Source: an uncultured bacterium (GTDB lineage Bacteria > Pseudomonadota > Alphaproteobacteria > Sphingomonadales > Sphingomonadaceae). From it: a stretch of DNA of 64,000 nt. Where the stretch lies: positions 95,270-159,269 of the forward strand of contig CAISGR010000103.1 in the NCBI GenBank assembly GCA_903884945.1, in the 5' to 3' direction. The translations under genes were made by a program, and so were the position numbers. Positions within the stretch are counted from its first letter, which is position 1. Each line of letters opens with the position of its first letter. Below the pieces are notes generated by a model. That model was not told where the DNA came from, did not search any database, and worked only from the letters and a program-made list of their open reading frames with translations. Of the stretch, positions 24,768-34,009 are shown one piece after another.

Positions 24768-26381
24768 GTGACCGGCCCTGAGGAACTGCCGCCCGCCGGC
24801 GTGCCGCCGGAGGAGGCGATCCGCTTTTTCCGGTCGAAGGGCTTCCGGATCGGCTTCTCCTGGCTCGACATCTTCCGCGAGGAGCATGTCCGCGCGTTCA
24901 CCGTCGCCAAGGCGATGACGATGTCGTTGCTGGAGGACATCCGCGCCGCGGTCGACGCGGCGATCGCCGACGGCACGACGCTGGAGACGTTCCGCCAGGA
25001 ACTACGCCCGAAGCTGGAGGCGGCGGGCTGGTGGGGCCGCAAGCGGATGATCGATCCGGCGGACGGCCAGTCGAAGCTGGTGCAGCTCGGCAGCCCGCGC
25101 CGGCTGAAAACGATCTTCAACGCCAACCTGCGCAGTGCCTACCAGGCGGGCAAGTGGGAGCGCATCCAGCGCACGAAGACGGCCTTTCCGTTCCTGGAAT
25201 ACAACTCGCTCATGGACGGGCGGGAGCGCCCGCAGCATCACGCCTGGCACGGTACGATCCTGCCGGCCGACGATCCCTGGTGGGATACGCATTACGGGCC
25301 GTGCGACTGGGAATGCCGCTGCACCGCGATCCAGCGCAGCCAGTTCATGCTCGATCGCAAGGGGCTGAAGGTCAACCGGCCCCCGGTATTCGAGCAATAC
25401 GAGTGGAGCAACCAGCGCACCGGCGAAACCGGCATGCTGGAGAAGGGCATCGGCAAGGGCTGGGATTACAATGTCGGCAAGGAATATCTGCGCGGCCTGG
25501 CGCCGTCACCGATGCCCGAATCGTTCGACGGCCCGGAAGAGGTCGGCGCCAGTGCCGAGTTCAGCACCGGCCAGGCCGCCCTGGTCGCGCGCTTCCTGAA
25601 GGTCTTCGGGATCGAGCCTGGGAAAGAGGCGATCTGGATGGACCGTGACGGCTGGCCGCTGGCGATCGGGCGCAGCTGGTTCATCGGCGCGGACGGATCG
25701 GTGCGGATGCCCGGGCGCGGCGGCGGCGTGGTGATCGACCGGATCGCGGCGGCGATCGTCACGCCCGACACGATCCGCTGGATCTGGGTGCGCGGCAATG
25801 ACGGGCGCCAGATACTGTTCCGCCGCTATGAGCGCCGCTCGGCCGGGCTGGTGACGACGATCGATATCGGCGGCCCGGGCTGGCGCTGGGCGATCGGCAA
25901 GGGCGACGCGGTCGCGGCCGCCTATGATCCGCGCCAGGCGCGCGACCGGGCCGGGAAATGGACCTCGGGCCACGGGGCCGCCCTGTCGTTCATCGGCGCG
26001 GCGGCAACCGGCCACGCCGATACGCATGATCACCGCCTGGGCCGGGTATCGGCAACGGTGGTCGCCCGGCTCAACGGGTTGGGGCTGAAGGGCGACTTCA
26101 AGGGGCACCCCAAGGCGGCCGGGCTGGATGCGGGCCTGGTGCGCCACATCCTGCGCCGGCATGGCGCCGATGCCCGCGGGCAGAAGCCGGTGCGGCCGGA
26201 GGATATCGCCAGGGCGCGCGACATCCTCAACGCCGGGACGATCGCACATGGCACGCCACGCTTCGCCCAGTCGGGCGCCGCGCGCATCCATGTGCGTTCG
26301 CGGCTCGGCGGCGAGGAATATTCGGGCGCCTTCGAGATCCGCAAGGCGCGGATCGTGCTGGTATCGCTGAGAAGGCATTGA
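24768..26381 (+). CDS. F: F-like head morphogenesis protein with two C-terminal nuclease-like domains
   Basis: 537 aa, GTG start. Residues ~1-230 are the Mu F (gp30) minor head domain (NLRSAYQAGKWERIQ; DGRERPQHHAWHG; YGPCDWECRC with conserved Cys). Residues ~270-390 resemble the PBECR2-type barnase/EndoU/ColE5-like fold (IRWIWVRGNDGRQILFRRY). Residues ~415-537 (VRHILRRHG; VRPEDIARARDIL; SLRRH) resemble a second PBECR-like domain. Such domains may be injected with DNA to act in the recipient. Nuclease activity is inferred. Confidence 0.85.
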   Translation: MTGPEELPPAGVPPEEAIRFFRSKGFRIGFSWLDIFREEHVRAFTVAKAMTMSLLEDIRAAVDAAIADGTTLETFRQELRPKLEAAGWWGRKRMIDPADGQSKLVQLGSPRRLKTIFNANLRSAYQAGKWERIQRTKTAFPFLEYNSLMDGRERPQHHAWHGTILPADDPWWDTHYGPCDWECRCTAIQRSQFMLDRKGLKVNRPPVFEQYEWSNQRTGETGMLEKGIGKGWDYNVGKEYLRGLAPSPMPESFDGPEEVGASAEFSTGQAALVARFLKVFGIEPGKEAIWMDRDGWPLAIGRSWFIGADGSVRMPGRGGGVVIDRIAAAIVTPDTIRWIWVRGNDGRQILFRRYERRSAGLVTTIDIGGPGWRWAIGKGDAVAAAYDPRQARDRAGKWTSGHGAALSFIGAAATGHADTHDHRLGRVSATVVARLNGLGLKGDFKGHPKAAGLDAGLVRHILRRHGADARGQKPVRPEDIARARDILNAGTIAHGTPRFAQSGAARIHVRSRLGGEEYSGAFEIRKARIVLVSLRRH

Positions 26382-26490
26382 GTGCAGCGCTATCTTGTAC
26401 CAACAGGGGTCTAGATAGAACGTCCGGAACGGCGCGCTGCTGACGACGATATAGGCCCCGCGGCACGCCGGCGCAACAATGCGGCCTTCC
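26382..26490. other. Intergenic stretch before the head-gene promoter
   Basis: 109 bp with no open gene. It holds no clear terminator hairpin, so read-through from the upstream late genes is likely. Confidence 0.5.
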
Positions 26491-26556
26491 CCTGAAATTC
26501 TTCAGGTTAGGCGACGCCCCGGGCGCACCCATAAGCCCGTCCATGGGCGGGACATC
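26491..26556 (+). promoter_or_regulatory. Candidate Mor-dependent late promoter for head genes
   Basis: CCTGAAATTCTTCAGG (26491-26506), CCCATA (26528-26533) and CCATGGGCGGGACATC (26541-26556) repeat the elements at 15190-15255 with the same spacing between palindrome and CCATGG. This is the only sizeable intergenic gap among the head genes and corresponds to the position of the Mu PI promoter. The ATG inside the last element is the predicted start of the I protease gene. Confidence 0.65.
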
Positions 26557-27616
26557 AAACAAGCTTGTGCAGGTAGCCGCGGCCGCGACGGAGGTCGCGC
26601 TGGTCGACGGCGCACCATCGACGCGCGTCAAATTGCTGCCGGTCGGCGAGATCCGGCTCCGTGACGGGCGTGGGCCGTTCCGGTTGCGCGACAAGGCCCA
26701 TGCCGAACAGGTGATTGCCGCGACGCGCGACTGGCTCGGCTCGGCCGACTTCAACTTCGACTATGATCACCAGGTGCGCGCAGTCGGCCAGGGCAAGGGC
26801 GGCGCCGCCGTCGCTGCCGGCTGGGTCAAGCCCGCCAACCTGATCGCCACCGAAGACGGCATCTATGCCGATCCGGTCGAATGGACCGTAGTCGCCGCCG
26901 CCAAGCTGTCGGCGCGCGAATATCGCTATGTCAGCCCGCTTTTCATGGTCGCGCCGGATTCGGGCGACGTCATCCATCTCAAGAATTCGTCCCTGGTGAA
27001 TGTCGGGGCGATCGATCTGCCGGCGATTGCGGCCGGCCTTTCAGAGGAAGCAGACCAAATGGATCTTACTGCCATCGCGGCGGCGCTGGGCCTTGCGGCC
27101 ACGGCGACCGTCGAAGAGATCGCCGCGGCGATCGGCGAGCTGAAAGCCGCCAAGCCAGCCACCAGCACGATCGCGATCGCGGCGGGCCTGGCTGAAACTG
27201 CCGGCATCGAGGAGATCGCCGCGGCGGTGGCCACGATCAAGGCGGCCGGCGCGCCCGATCCCGCCAAGTTCGTCCCGATCGCCGTGTTCGAGGATACCAC
27301 GCGGCAACTCGGCATCCTGACCGCCGATCGCGCCACGCGCGAAGTCGCTGCCGCCATGACCGGCGACGATGCCAGGATCACGCCAGCGATGAAGGACTGG
27401 GCGATCGACTATTTCAAGTCGAACGAGGCGGGCTTCCGAAAGTGGCTGGCAGCCGCCCCCGTCGTGGTCGCGGCCGGTGCGCAGCTGGGCGATCGCAAGC
27501 CGGCCGAGAAGGCCACCACGCTGACTGCCGACGAGATCGCGGCCTGTGAAATGACCGGCACCAGCCACGAGGTTTTCCTCGCGGCGAAGAATGCCAAGAT
27601 CGGGGAGATCGCATAA
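26543..27616 (+). CDS. I: Mu I-like prohead protease/scaffold
   Basis: 357 aa. The N-terminal half (DFNFDYDHQ; AAGWVKPANL; SAREYRYVSPLF) is the Mu I serine-protease family. The C-terminal half is Ala-rich, helical scaffold. No good SD precedes ATG 26543, which lies near the predicted transcription start. GTG 26567 is an alternative. Stop overlaps the next start. Confidence 0.88.
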   Translation: MGGTSNKLVQVAAAATEVALVDGAPSTRVKLLPVGEIRLRDGRGPFRLRDKAHAEQVIAATRDWLGSADFNFDYDHQVRAVGQGKGGAAVAAGWVKPANLIATEDGIYADPVEWTVVAAAKLSAREYRYVSPLFMVAPDSGDVIHLKNSSLVNVGAIDLPAIAAGLSEEADQMDLTAIAAALGLAATATVEEIAAAIGELKAAKPATSTIAIAAGLAETAGIEEIAAAVATIKAAGAPDPAKFVPIAVFEDTTRQLGILTADRATREVAAAMTGDDARITPAMKDWAIDYFKSNEAGFRKWLAAAPVVVAAGAQLGDRKPAEKATTLTADEIAACEMTGTSHEVFLAAKNAKIGEIA

Positions 27617-28425
27617 TGGCGCTCGCAGCTCCCAAGCGGGTGAAATCCTTCCAGGGCGGCGGCCTGCTCAATGTTGGCGTGACCGCAGCCGTGGTCTGCT
27701 TCCAGGGCGGCATGGCGATGCTCTCGGCGGGCTATGCCCGGCCCGCGCGCGCCGGCCAGGGCGCAACCGATCTCCTGAAGATCGCCGATGTCGCGAACAG
27801 CCGCGTGATCGGCGTGTTCGATGAATCGGTGACCGGCGGCGCGACCGACGGCGCCAAGACGGCCGACGTCTACGAGGGCACCTGGCTCTTCAAGAACAGC
27901 GCCGGCGTCGATGCGATCACCGTCGCCGAAATCGATCGCTATTGCTTCGTCGTCGATGACGAGACGGTCGCGAGCAATTCCGCCGGCGGCACCCGCCCGC
28001 GTGCGGGGATCGTCCGCGAGGTTAGCTCCGAGGGTGTCTGGGTCGAGATCTCGGCAGCCGCATCCGCCGGCGCGACCCGCAGCGTGTTCCTGCCCTGGGC
28101 GATCAACGAAACCGACACCCTGGCGGGCACGTCGGCCGAGATGGTCGCGCCGGGCGCCGGCCGCATCGTGCGCAACACGGTGATCGTCCAGAAGGCCGTG
28201 ACCACCGGCGGCGACGTGACCGTCAATGTCGGCGTGACCGCCGTCGCGGGGCTGGCCAACACGATCGCCGACGCGGCGACCAAGGGCACCGTCGTGACCG
28301 ACACGCCGACCGCCGGCGACGCGACCACCGTCGTCGCGGCCGGCGATCGTATCCAGATCGTCCCAGCCGCCGCCTTTGCCACCGCGGGGGCCGTCAGCGG
28401 CGTCCTCGAAATCGCCCTCAAGTAA
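27616..28425 (+). CDS. Head decoration/cement-like protein
   Basis: 269 aa. Small Ala/Gly/Thr-rich beta protein between the protease and the major capsid gene, the usual place for a decoration protein. The N-terminal part (KVKSFQGGGLLNVGVTA-like) resembles DUF2190-type cement proteins only loosely. Overlaps the protease stop by 1 bp. Confidence 0.65.
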   Translation: MALAAPKRVKSFQGGGLLNVGVTAAVVCFQGGMAMLSAGYARPARAGQGATDLLKIADVANSRVIGVFDESVTGGATDGAKTADVYEGTWLFKNSAGVDAITVAEIDRYCFVVDDETVASNSAGGTRPRAGIVREVSSEGVWVEISAAASAGATRSVFLPWAINETDTLAGTSAEMVAPGAGRIVRNTVIVQKAVTTGGDVTVNVGVTAVAGLANTIADAATKGTVVTDTPTAGDATTVVAAGDRIQIVPAAAFATAGAVSGVLEIALK

Positions 28426-28437
28426 GGAGCCATCGTC

Positions 28438-29331
28438 TTGGCACGTGTAGTCACCCAGGCGCTTCTCGATGCGCTCAATACCACCTTCAGCACCGCCTTC
28501 ACCAAGGGCGAGACCGAAGCGCCGGTCGTCGGCGAGATTCTGTCCACGCCGGTGCCGTCGACCACGTCGATCAACACCTATGGCTGGCTCGGCTCGCTGC
28601 CGATCTTCCGCAAGTGGATCGGCGAGAAGCGCGCCACCCAGCTGATGCAGAAGGTCTATCAGCTGCTCAACGAGGATTATGAAGCGACGCTTCCGATCCA
28701 CAAGAACCAGATCGAGGACGATCAGATCGGCCTTTACCCGGCCCTCTTCCAGGGATGGGGCAAGGAAGCCAAGCAGTGGATGGACAGGCTGCGCTTCCTG
28801 GCGCTGGCGGAGGGCCATCTGCGCGAATGCTATGACGGCCAGAATTTCTTCGACACCGATCATCCGACCTTCCTCGACGATGGTTCGACCTGGTCGAACT
28901 GTGACAACACGGCCGAGGGCGAGGCCTGGTTCCTGCTCGACCTGTCACAGCCGCTCAAGCCGCTGATCGCCCAGGAGCGCAAGAAGCCGTTCTTCTGGTG
29001 GATCAACAGCCTGATGGACAGCAAGGTTGCCGATACGGGCATCATGACCGCCTATGGCGAGGCGCGCGGTGCGGTCGGCTACACACTGCCGTTCCTCGCC
29101 TATCGTTCCAAGAAGACGCTCAACGCGGCGAACCTGATCGCGGCGCGCGACGCGATGAAGGCCTTCAAGGACGATAATGGCGAGCCGCGCGGCATCCGCC
29201 CGACGCATATCGTCGCCGGCGTCAGCAACCAGCAGAAAGCCAAGGACGCGCTGAAGGCGAACCTGGCCGGTGGTGAGAGCAACACCCTCGCGGGCGAGTT
29301 CATCATCATCGAAGCGGATCGGCTGCCCTGA
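28438..29331 (+). CDS. T: Major capsid protein (Mu T-like)
   Basis: 297 aa. Forms the icosahedral head. Mu T signature: NTYGWLGSLPIFRKWIGEK, VYQLLNEDYEATLPIHKNQI, and AEGHLRECYDGQNFFDTDHP. The TTG start is supported by AAGGAG 8 bases upstream (28424-28429). Confidence 0.95.
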   Translation: MARVVTQALLDALNTTFSTAFTKGETEAPVVGEILSTPVPSTTSINTYGWLGSLPIFRKWIGEKRATQLMQKVYQLLNEDYEATLPIHKNQIEDDQIGLYPALFQGWGKEAKQWMDRLRFLALAEGHLRECYDGQNFFDTDHPTFLDDGSTWSNCDNTAEGEAWFLLDLSQPLKPLIAQERKKPFFWWINSLMDSKVADTGIMTAYGEARGAVGYTLPFLAYRSKKTLNAANLIAARDAMKAFKDDNGEPRGIRPTHIVAGVSNQQKAKDALKANLAGGESNTLAGEFIIIEADRLP

Positions 29332-29855
29332 TGCGTGGGGATCTTCGCATCGCCAGCGCCCGCGCGCCCTATCGGCGGGCGGGCCTCGCCTGGGCCACAC
29401 GCGAGCCGCTCAGCCTCTACATCCGAGATCTGGACGGGCCGCGCCTGCTCGTGCTTGTCCAGGACCCGGTGCTGTCGGTCTCGCTGGAGGCCGCGGACGG
29501 CAAGGTCACGCAGCTGCGCTATGAAGCGGGTGAGACGGCCGGGGTCTATGCGGATCTGATCGGGTCGTTCCCGGAACTGCCGGTCGAGTCCGTCGCGGCG
29601 GAACCGGACCTGGTCGCCGATGCGCTGCACGAGGTCGCGAGCAAGCTCAGCCTCGCCGGCTTCGCCTCGATCGACGATCTGATCCAGGCGCATGCCGAGC
29701 GGCGCGACCAGGCCGAGCTGCATGAGCGCAAGATCACGGTCCTGACCGAGACGCTCGCAAAGCGGGATGCGGAGATCGCCCGGCAGAAGGTCGCCGCCGC
29801 GAAGGCTCCCAAGACACCGAAGGGCCCTGCGGCTCCCGACAGCCCGTCGACTTAG
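29331..29855 (+). CDS. Mu gp35-like head-region protein
   Basis: 174 aa. Beta-rich N-terminus, coiled-coil middle (RRDQAELHERKITVLTETLA) and Lys/Pro-rich C-terminus. Position corresponds to Mu gp35. Function unknown. Starts on the last base of the capsid gene stop. Confidence 0.65.
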   Translation: MRGDLRIASARAPYRRAGLAWATREPLSLYIRDLDGPRLLVLVQDPVLSVSLEAADGKVTQLRYEAGETAGVYADLIGSFPELPVESVAAEPDLVADALHEVASKLSLAGFASIDDLIQAHAERRDQAELHERKITVLTETLAKRDAEIARQKVAAAKAPKTPKGPAAPDSPST

Positions 29856-29872
29856 CCGCCACCCTTCGGCGC

Positions 29873-29910
29873 GATCCGGGGCGCGCCTTCGCCGGTTCCC
29901 GCCCCGGATC
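29873..29910 (+). terminator. Strong hairpin between gp35-like and gp36-like genes
   Basis: GATCCGGGGCG (29873-29883) pairs perfectly with CGCCCCGGATC (29900-29910) around a 16-nt loop. No U-run follows. It could slow transcription or protect the capsid mRNA 3' end. Confidence 0.45.
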
Positions 29911-29954
29911 GTCACCCTTCAACGCCCCGAATCCCAGGAGGAAGTTTCGCCGCC

Positions 29955-30365
29955 ATGTACGCCACCCCTGACGATATGCGGGCCAGCTATGGCGAGGATG
30001 TCCTCGTCCAGCTGACCGGCGAGGCGGCGTGGGGGCCGGGCGCGATCGCCAAGATCACCGTCAAGCTGGTGGACGCCTCCGTCCTCGCCGATGGCTTCGT
30101 CGGCAAATATTACGCGGCCGGGAACGGCGCCGCACCGCCGCTGCTGAAGCGCCTGGTCCGCGAGATCGCCTTCGCCGAGCTGTGGAGCAATCCGACCGAG
30201 TCGGTCGAGAAGCGCAAATCTGACGCGCTCGCGATCCTGGACAAGATCTCGAAGGGCACGGTGAAGATCGACGAGGGCCGCGCCGATCTGCCCGCCCGCG
30301 AGGGCGCCGTGATCGTGCCCGAGCGCGAGCGCACCTTCTCGCGCGACACCCTCAGGGGCTTCTGA
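29955..30365 (+). CDS. DUF1320 head-tail joining protein (Mu gp36-like)
   Basis: 136 aa. Starts MYATPDDMRASYGEDVLVQL, the DUF1320 signature. A head-completion/connector protein in Mu-like phages. Preceded by a strong AGGAGGAAG. Confidence 0.88.
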   Translation: MYATPDDMRASYGEDVLVQLTGEAAWGPGAIAKITVKLVDASVLADGFVGKYYAAGNGAAPPLLKRLVREIAFAELWSNPTESVEKRKSDALAILDKISKGTVKIDEGRADLPAREGAVIVPERERTFSRDTLRGF

Positions 30366-30919
30366 TGGGCGCCGAGTTCCATATCAGCGTCGAGGGCCAG
30401 CAGCTGGTCGAGCAGCGCCTGGCGCTGCTCCAGGCGCGCTTCGGCGACCTCACGCCGCTGATGGATATCATCGGGACGGTGATCGAATCGGACACCGCGG
30501 ACAATTTCGCGGGCGAGCATGGCCCCGACGGCGTGCCGTGGAAGCCGAGCCAGCGGGTGTTGCGCACTGCGGTCGGCCCGCATGGGCCGCAGAAAGTCAG
30601 CGGCAAGACGCTCCAGCTCAGCCGCCGGATGGCGCTGTCGGTCACGCATCTGGCCGGGCCGACGCAAGTCGAGGTCGGCACCAACGTGATCTACGCGCGG
30701 CGCCACCAGGAAGGTTTCGACGGCACCGAGACCGTGCGCAGCCACAAGCGCACGATCCGCGAGGCCTTCGGCGTCCGTCTGGCGTCGCCCGTCGAGGTCA
30801 TCGTCGGCAGCTTCTGGCGCAAGGCCAACACGCCGGCGCGGCCGTTCATCGGCCTGTCGGCCGGCGCGCGCGACGAGATCGAGCATCACGCCGCCGCCTA
30901 TGCGGGTGCGGAGGCATGA
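30365..30919 (+). CDS. G: Virion morphogenesis protein (Mu G-like)
   Basis: 184 aa. Features of the phage G / tail-completion family: the MDIIGTVIESDTADNF-like segment, a DGVPWKPSQR motif, then GTNVIYARRHQEG. In Mu, G lies beside F; here it has moved to after gp36. Overlaps the previous stop by 1 bp. Confidence 0.8.
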   Translation: MGAEFHISVEGQQLVEQRLALLQARFGDLTPLMDIIGTVIESDTADNFAGEHGPDGVPWKPSQRVLRTAVGPHGPQKVSGKTLQLSRRMALSVTHLAGPTQVEVGTNVIYARRHQEGFDGTETVRSHKRTIREAFGVRLASPVEVIVGSFWRKANTPARPFIGLSAGARDEIEHHAAAYAGAEA

Positions 30920-31026
30920 AGCGCTTCCTCGCCTTCCTCGCCGATACGGTCGCGACGATGCGCTGGGCGCGCGAGGAGCGCCGCCGGCGTCGCCGCGACC
31001 GGCGCGACTTCTGGAACTGGCCATGA
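30916..31026 (+). CDS. Very small basic protein
   Basis: 36 aa, a hydrophobic N-terminal stretch then an Arg-rich tail. Both ends overlap neighbours by 4 bp. Real only by context; no family. Confidence 0.45.
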   Translation: MKRFLAFLADTVATMRWAREERRRRRRDRRDFWNWP

Positions 31027-31211
31027 CCTGGGCGACGATCTGCCTGCTCTTCCTCGCCTGCTGGCTGGGCGGCGTGGTCGCGCTCGCGTGCGACGTCCTC
31101 CAGACGCGCCGCGCCGATCGCGCGCCCGAGACCTGGGGCGCCTTGCTGCTCTGGCCGCTGCTGGGGCCGCTGGGCGTCTATCAGTGGCTGACCGGGCGGC
31201 ACCGCGCATGA
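31023..31211 (+). CDS. Small two-span membrane protein
   Basis: 62 aa with two hydrophobic helices (ATICLLFLACWLGGVVALAC; GALLLWPLLGPLGVYQWL). Holin-like in size, but located among tail-completion genes. Overlaps both neighbours by 4 bp. Confidence 0.55.
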   Translation: MTWATICLLFLACWLGGVVALACDVLQTRRADRAPETWGALLLWPLLGPLGVYQWLTGRHRA

Positions 31212-31900
31212 CCGACAGCTCCATGATCGCCGCGATCGAGAACGCCATGATCGCCCGGTTGCGCGCGGTCGGCGCGTCGGGCCGCTTCGGCTTCGACTGG
31301 AAGATGCTGCTCACCTATCCCGAGAATTTCGACGACTGGCTGATGGCGCAGAGCGAGATCCGCTGCCCGGCCGCCTGGGTCGTGTTCGCCGGATGGACCG
31401 GCACCGAACTGACCACGGACGAGGACGGCGAGGACCTGGTGATCGTCGACGGGTCGTTCGGCGTGATGTTCGCCGACGAGAACCTCCGCCAGGACGAACA
31501 GTTTCAGCGCCATGGCGGGCCGGACGCGGCGAAGGAGCCGGGCAGCTATCGCATGGTGATGGCGGGCGTGCTGAGCCTGACCAACCAGACGCTGGGCCTG
31601 CCGCTCGCCACGCCGCTGATGCCCGGGCCGCTGCGCCTGGTGCGGCCGAGCGAGGCGATCGTGAAGCGCAAGCTGTCCATGTTCGCCTGCGAATTCAGCT
31701 GCCGCTTCCCGCTGACCGTCTCGCCCGACGTCCGCGACGTGCCGGCCGACATGCTCCTGGCGCATGCCAACTGGGACATCCCGCGCCTGGGCGATCCCGT
31801 GCCGGTCGACCGCGATCCGGTCGCGCCAGGCACGCAGCTGCCCGACGATTTCCACGCCGACGCCACCGATCACATCACCCTTGGAGACCCCGAGCCATGA
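31208..31900 (+). CDS. Mu gp37-like protein (DUF1834)
   Basis: 230 aa. Starts with an ENAMIARL helix and carries the gp37 pattern (VVFAGWTGTEL; SYRMVMAGVLSLTNQTLGLP). A tail terminator/completion candidate. Overlaps both neighbours by 4 bp. Confidence 0.75.
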   Translation: MTDSSMIAAIENAMIARLRAVGASGRFGFDWKMLLTYPENFDDWLMAQSEIRCPAAWVVFAGWTGTELTTDEDGEDLVIVDGSFGVMFADENLRQDEQFQRHGGPDAAKEPGSYRMVMAGVLSLTNQTLGLPLATPLMPGPLRLVRPSEAIVKRKLSMFACEFSCRFPLTVSPDVRDVPADMLLAHANWDIPRLGDPVPVDRDPVAPGTQLPDDFHADATDHITLGDPEP

Positions 31901-32157
31901 GCGACCGCCGATTCTACAAACCCGCCAACGGCCTGGTCGTACGCGACCGGGCCGGCACCGTGCTGCCACCCCATGGCAAGGGGCTTGAGTGGGACAGCTG
32001 GTGGCAGCGCCGCCTCAATGACGGCGACATCGAGGCGACCACCGAAGAGGAGATGCTCGCTGCTGCCAAGGCAGCCGAGGACGCCGCGGTGAAGGTCGCC
32101 CAGGCGGAAACGCGCAAGGCGAAGGCCGGCGCGAAGGATGAGGAGACCGGGAAGTGA
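31897..32157 (+). CDS. DUF2635 protein (Mu gp38-like)
   Basis: 86 aa. KPANGLVVRDRAGTVLPPHG is the DUF2635 signature. The C-terminal half is a charged Ala/Glu/Lys helix. Precedes the sheath gene as in Mu. Confidence 0.8.
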   Translation: MSDRRFYKPANGLVVRDRAGTVLPPHGKGLEWDSWWQRRLNDGDIEATTEEEMLAAAKAAEDAAVKVAQAETRKAKAGAKDEETGK

Positions 32158-33587
32158 CGATCGCCTTCGACAATATCAGCAGCTCGAACCGCATTCCGGG
32201 GAGCCAGGCCGAATTCTCCAACGTGCGGGCGATCACCGGCCTGCCGGCCGCGCAGTGGAAGATCCTGCTGGTCGGCCAGCGCCTGGCGACCGGCACGGTC
32301 GCGCAGCTGCTGCCGCAGCGGATCACCCAGGTGGACCAGGGCGCCGCCTTTTTTGGCCGGGGCTCGATCCTCGCCAGCATGATTGCCGCCACGCTCGGTG
32401 CCAGCACGGCGACCGAGATCTGGGCGGTAGGCGTCGATGACAATGCGGGCGGTGTAGCCGCGACCAGGACGATCACCCTGACCGGCCCGGCTACCGCTGC
32501 TGGATCGCTCGTGACGATGATCGCCGGGGTGCGCGTCGCCGTCGCCGTCGCCAGCGCCGACACGGCAACGGCGATCGGCACCGCCCTGGCCGCCGCGATC
32601 AATGCCGTGGCCGATCTGCCCTGCACGGCGGCGAGCGTCGCCGGCGTCGTCACCCTGACGGCGCGCAACAAGGGCACCTGCGGCAACGATATCGACGTGC
32701 GCGTCAATTATTATGCGGGCGAGCAGCTGCCGGCCGGCATTACCGTGGCGATCGCCGCCGGCACCGCCGGCGCGACCAATCCGGACCTGACGCCCGTCTG
32801 GGCGGCGATCGGCGACGAGCAATATCAGACGATCGTGCTCGGCATGAACGATGCCGCCAGCCTGACCAGCGCCGATACCGAGCTTGTCTCGCGCTGGGGA
32901 CCGGTGCGCCAGATCACCGGCCGGGCATTCGCAGCCATGTCGGGCGCCTTCTCGACGCTCGCGGCGTTTGGCGCGACGCGCAACGGTATCCACACCACGG
33001 TAATCGGCAGCAAGCTGATGCCGACGCCGACCTGGAAAATCGCATCTGCGGTGGCCGCCGTGGCCGCCGCAAGCCTCGCGATCAATCCGGCCAGGCCCTT
33101 TACCAAGCTGGCGGTGCCGGGGCTGCTGGCCGCCGAGCGGAACCAGCGGCTGGAGAAGGGGGAGCGTGACCAGTTGCTCCACGCTGGTATCTCGACCCTC
33201 TCCGTCCTCGCCGGCGACGTGGTGGCGATCGAGCGGCTGATCAGCTGCTACCAGACCAATGCCTATGGGTTCGCAGACCCAAGTTATCTCGACATCATGA
33301 CCACCGCGACACTGGACTATTATCGGTACAGTTGGCGCGTGCGGATGGCGGAGAAGTTCCCGCGCGAGAACATTACCGACGACGTGCTGCGCTCGCTCCG
33401 CGCCGAGACGATCGCCCTGGCGCGTGACTGGTACGATGCCGGGCTGATGGAAGACGTCGAGGGCTTCATCGCCGGCCTGGTGATCGAGCGCGACCGGACG
33501 GACGTCACGCAGGTCAACTGGCTGATGACGCCCAACGTCGTGAACCCGCTGCTGAAGGAAGCGGCGCGGATCGAATTCATCCTCTGA
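32154..33587 (+). CDS. L: Contractile tail sheath protein (Mu L-like)
   Basis: 477 aa, GTG start. Polymerises around the tail tube and contracts at infection. Mu L features: SSNRIPGSQAEFSNVRA at the start; GVDDNAGG-V domain; GFADPSYLDIMTTATLDYYR and PRENITDDVLRSLR near the end. Confirms a myovirus morphology. Confidence 0.95.
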   Translation: MTIAFDNISSSNRIPGSQAEFSNVRAITGLPAAQWKILLVGQRLATGTVAQLLPQRITQVDQGAAFFGRGSILASMIAATLGASTATEIWAVGVDDNAGGVAATRTITLTGPATAAGSLVTMIAGVRVAVAVASADTATAIGTALAAAINAVADLPCTAASVAGVVTLTARNKGTCGNDIDVRVNYYAGEQLPAGITVAIAAGTAGATNPDLTPVWAAIGDEQYQTIVLGMNDAASLTSADTELVSRWGPVRQITGRAFAAMSGAFSTLAAFGATRNGIHTTVIGSKLMPTPTWKIASAVAAVAAASLAINPARPFTKLAVPGLLAAERNQRLEKGERDQLLHAGISTLSVLAGDVVAIERLISCYQTNAYGFADPSYLDIMTTATLDYYRYSWRVRMAEKFPRENITDDVLRSLRAETIALARDWYDAGLMEDVEGFIAGLVIERDRTDVTQVNWLMTPNVVNPLLKEAARIEFIL

Positions 33588-33637
33588 AATTCACCCTCTG
33601 GGAAGCTTCTCAGGGGCCATCTGGAAGGGACTAAGGC

Positions 33638-34009
33638 ATGGCCAATCCGAATATTCTCGCCGGCCGGGGACGCATCAAGCTCAATGGTGCGTTCGTCGAT
33701 ACCGGCTCGGGCACGATCACGCTCGATCCAGGCGGCGAGAGCCGGGAATCGGTGCCGGGCGACTATACCGCCGGCGCGTTCAAGTCGGGCGAGACCAAGC
33801 CCGCAAAGCTCAGCTTCGATGCGCTCACGAAATACGCCTTCGATCCGATCAGCTTCGGCAAGCTGAGCGACGTCACCGCGACCGTCGAGTTCGACAACGG
33901 CCAGCATTTCGTCATCCGCCATGCCTGGGCGGAAGCCACGCCCGAGATCGGCACGAGCGGCAAGGCTTCGTGCGTCCTCATGGGGCCGCCAGCCGAGCGG
34001 ACCTCGTGA
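33638..34009 (+). CDS. M: Tail tube protein (Mu M-like)
   Basis: 123 aa. Beta-rich tube fold (GRIKLNGAFVDTGSGTITLD; ESVPGDYTAGAF). Directly follows the sheath. The 50-bp gap before it contains the TTCTCAGGGGCC repeat. Stop overlaps the next ATG (TGATG). Confidence 0.88.
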   Translation: MANPNILAGRGRIKLNGAFVDTGSGTITLDPGGESRESVPGDYTAGAFKSGETKPAKLSFDALTKYAFDPISFGKLSDVTATVEFDNGQHFVIRHAWAEATPEIGTSGKASCVLMGPPAERTS

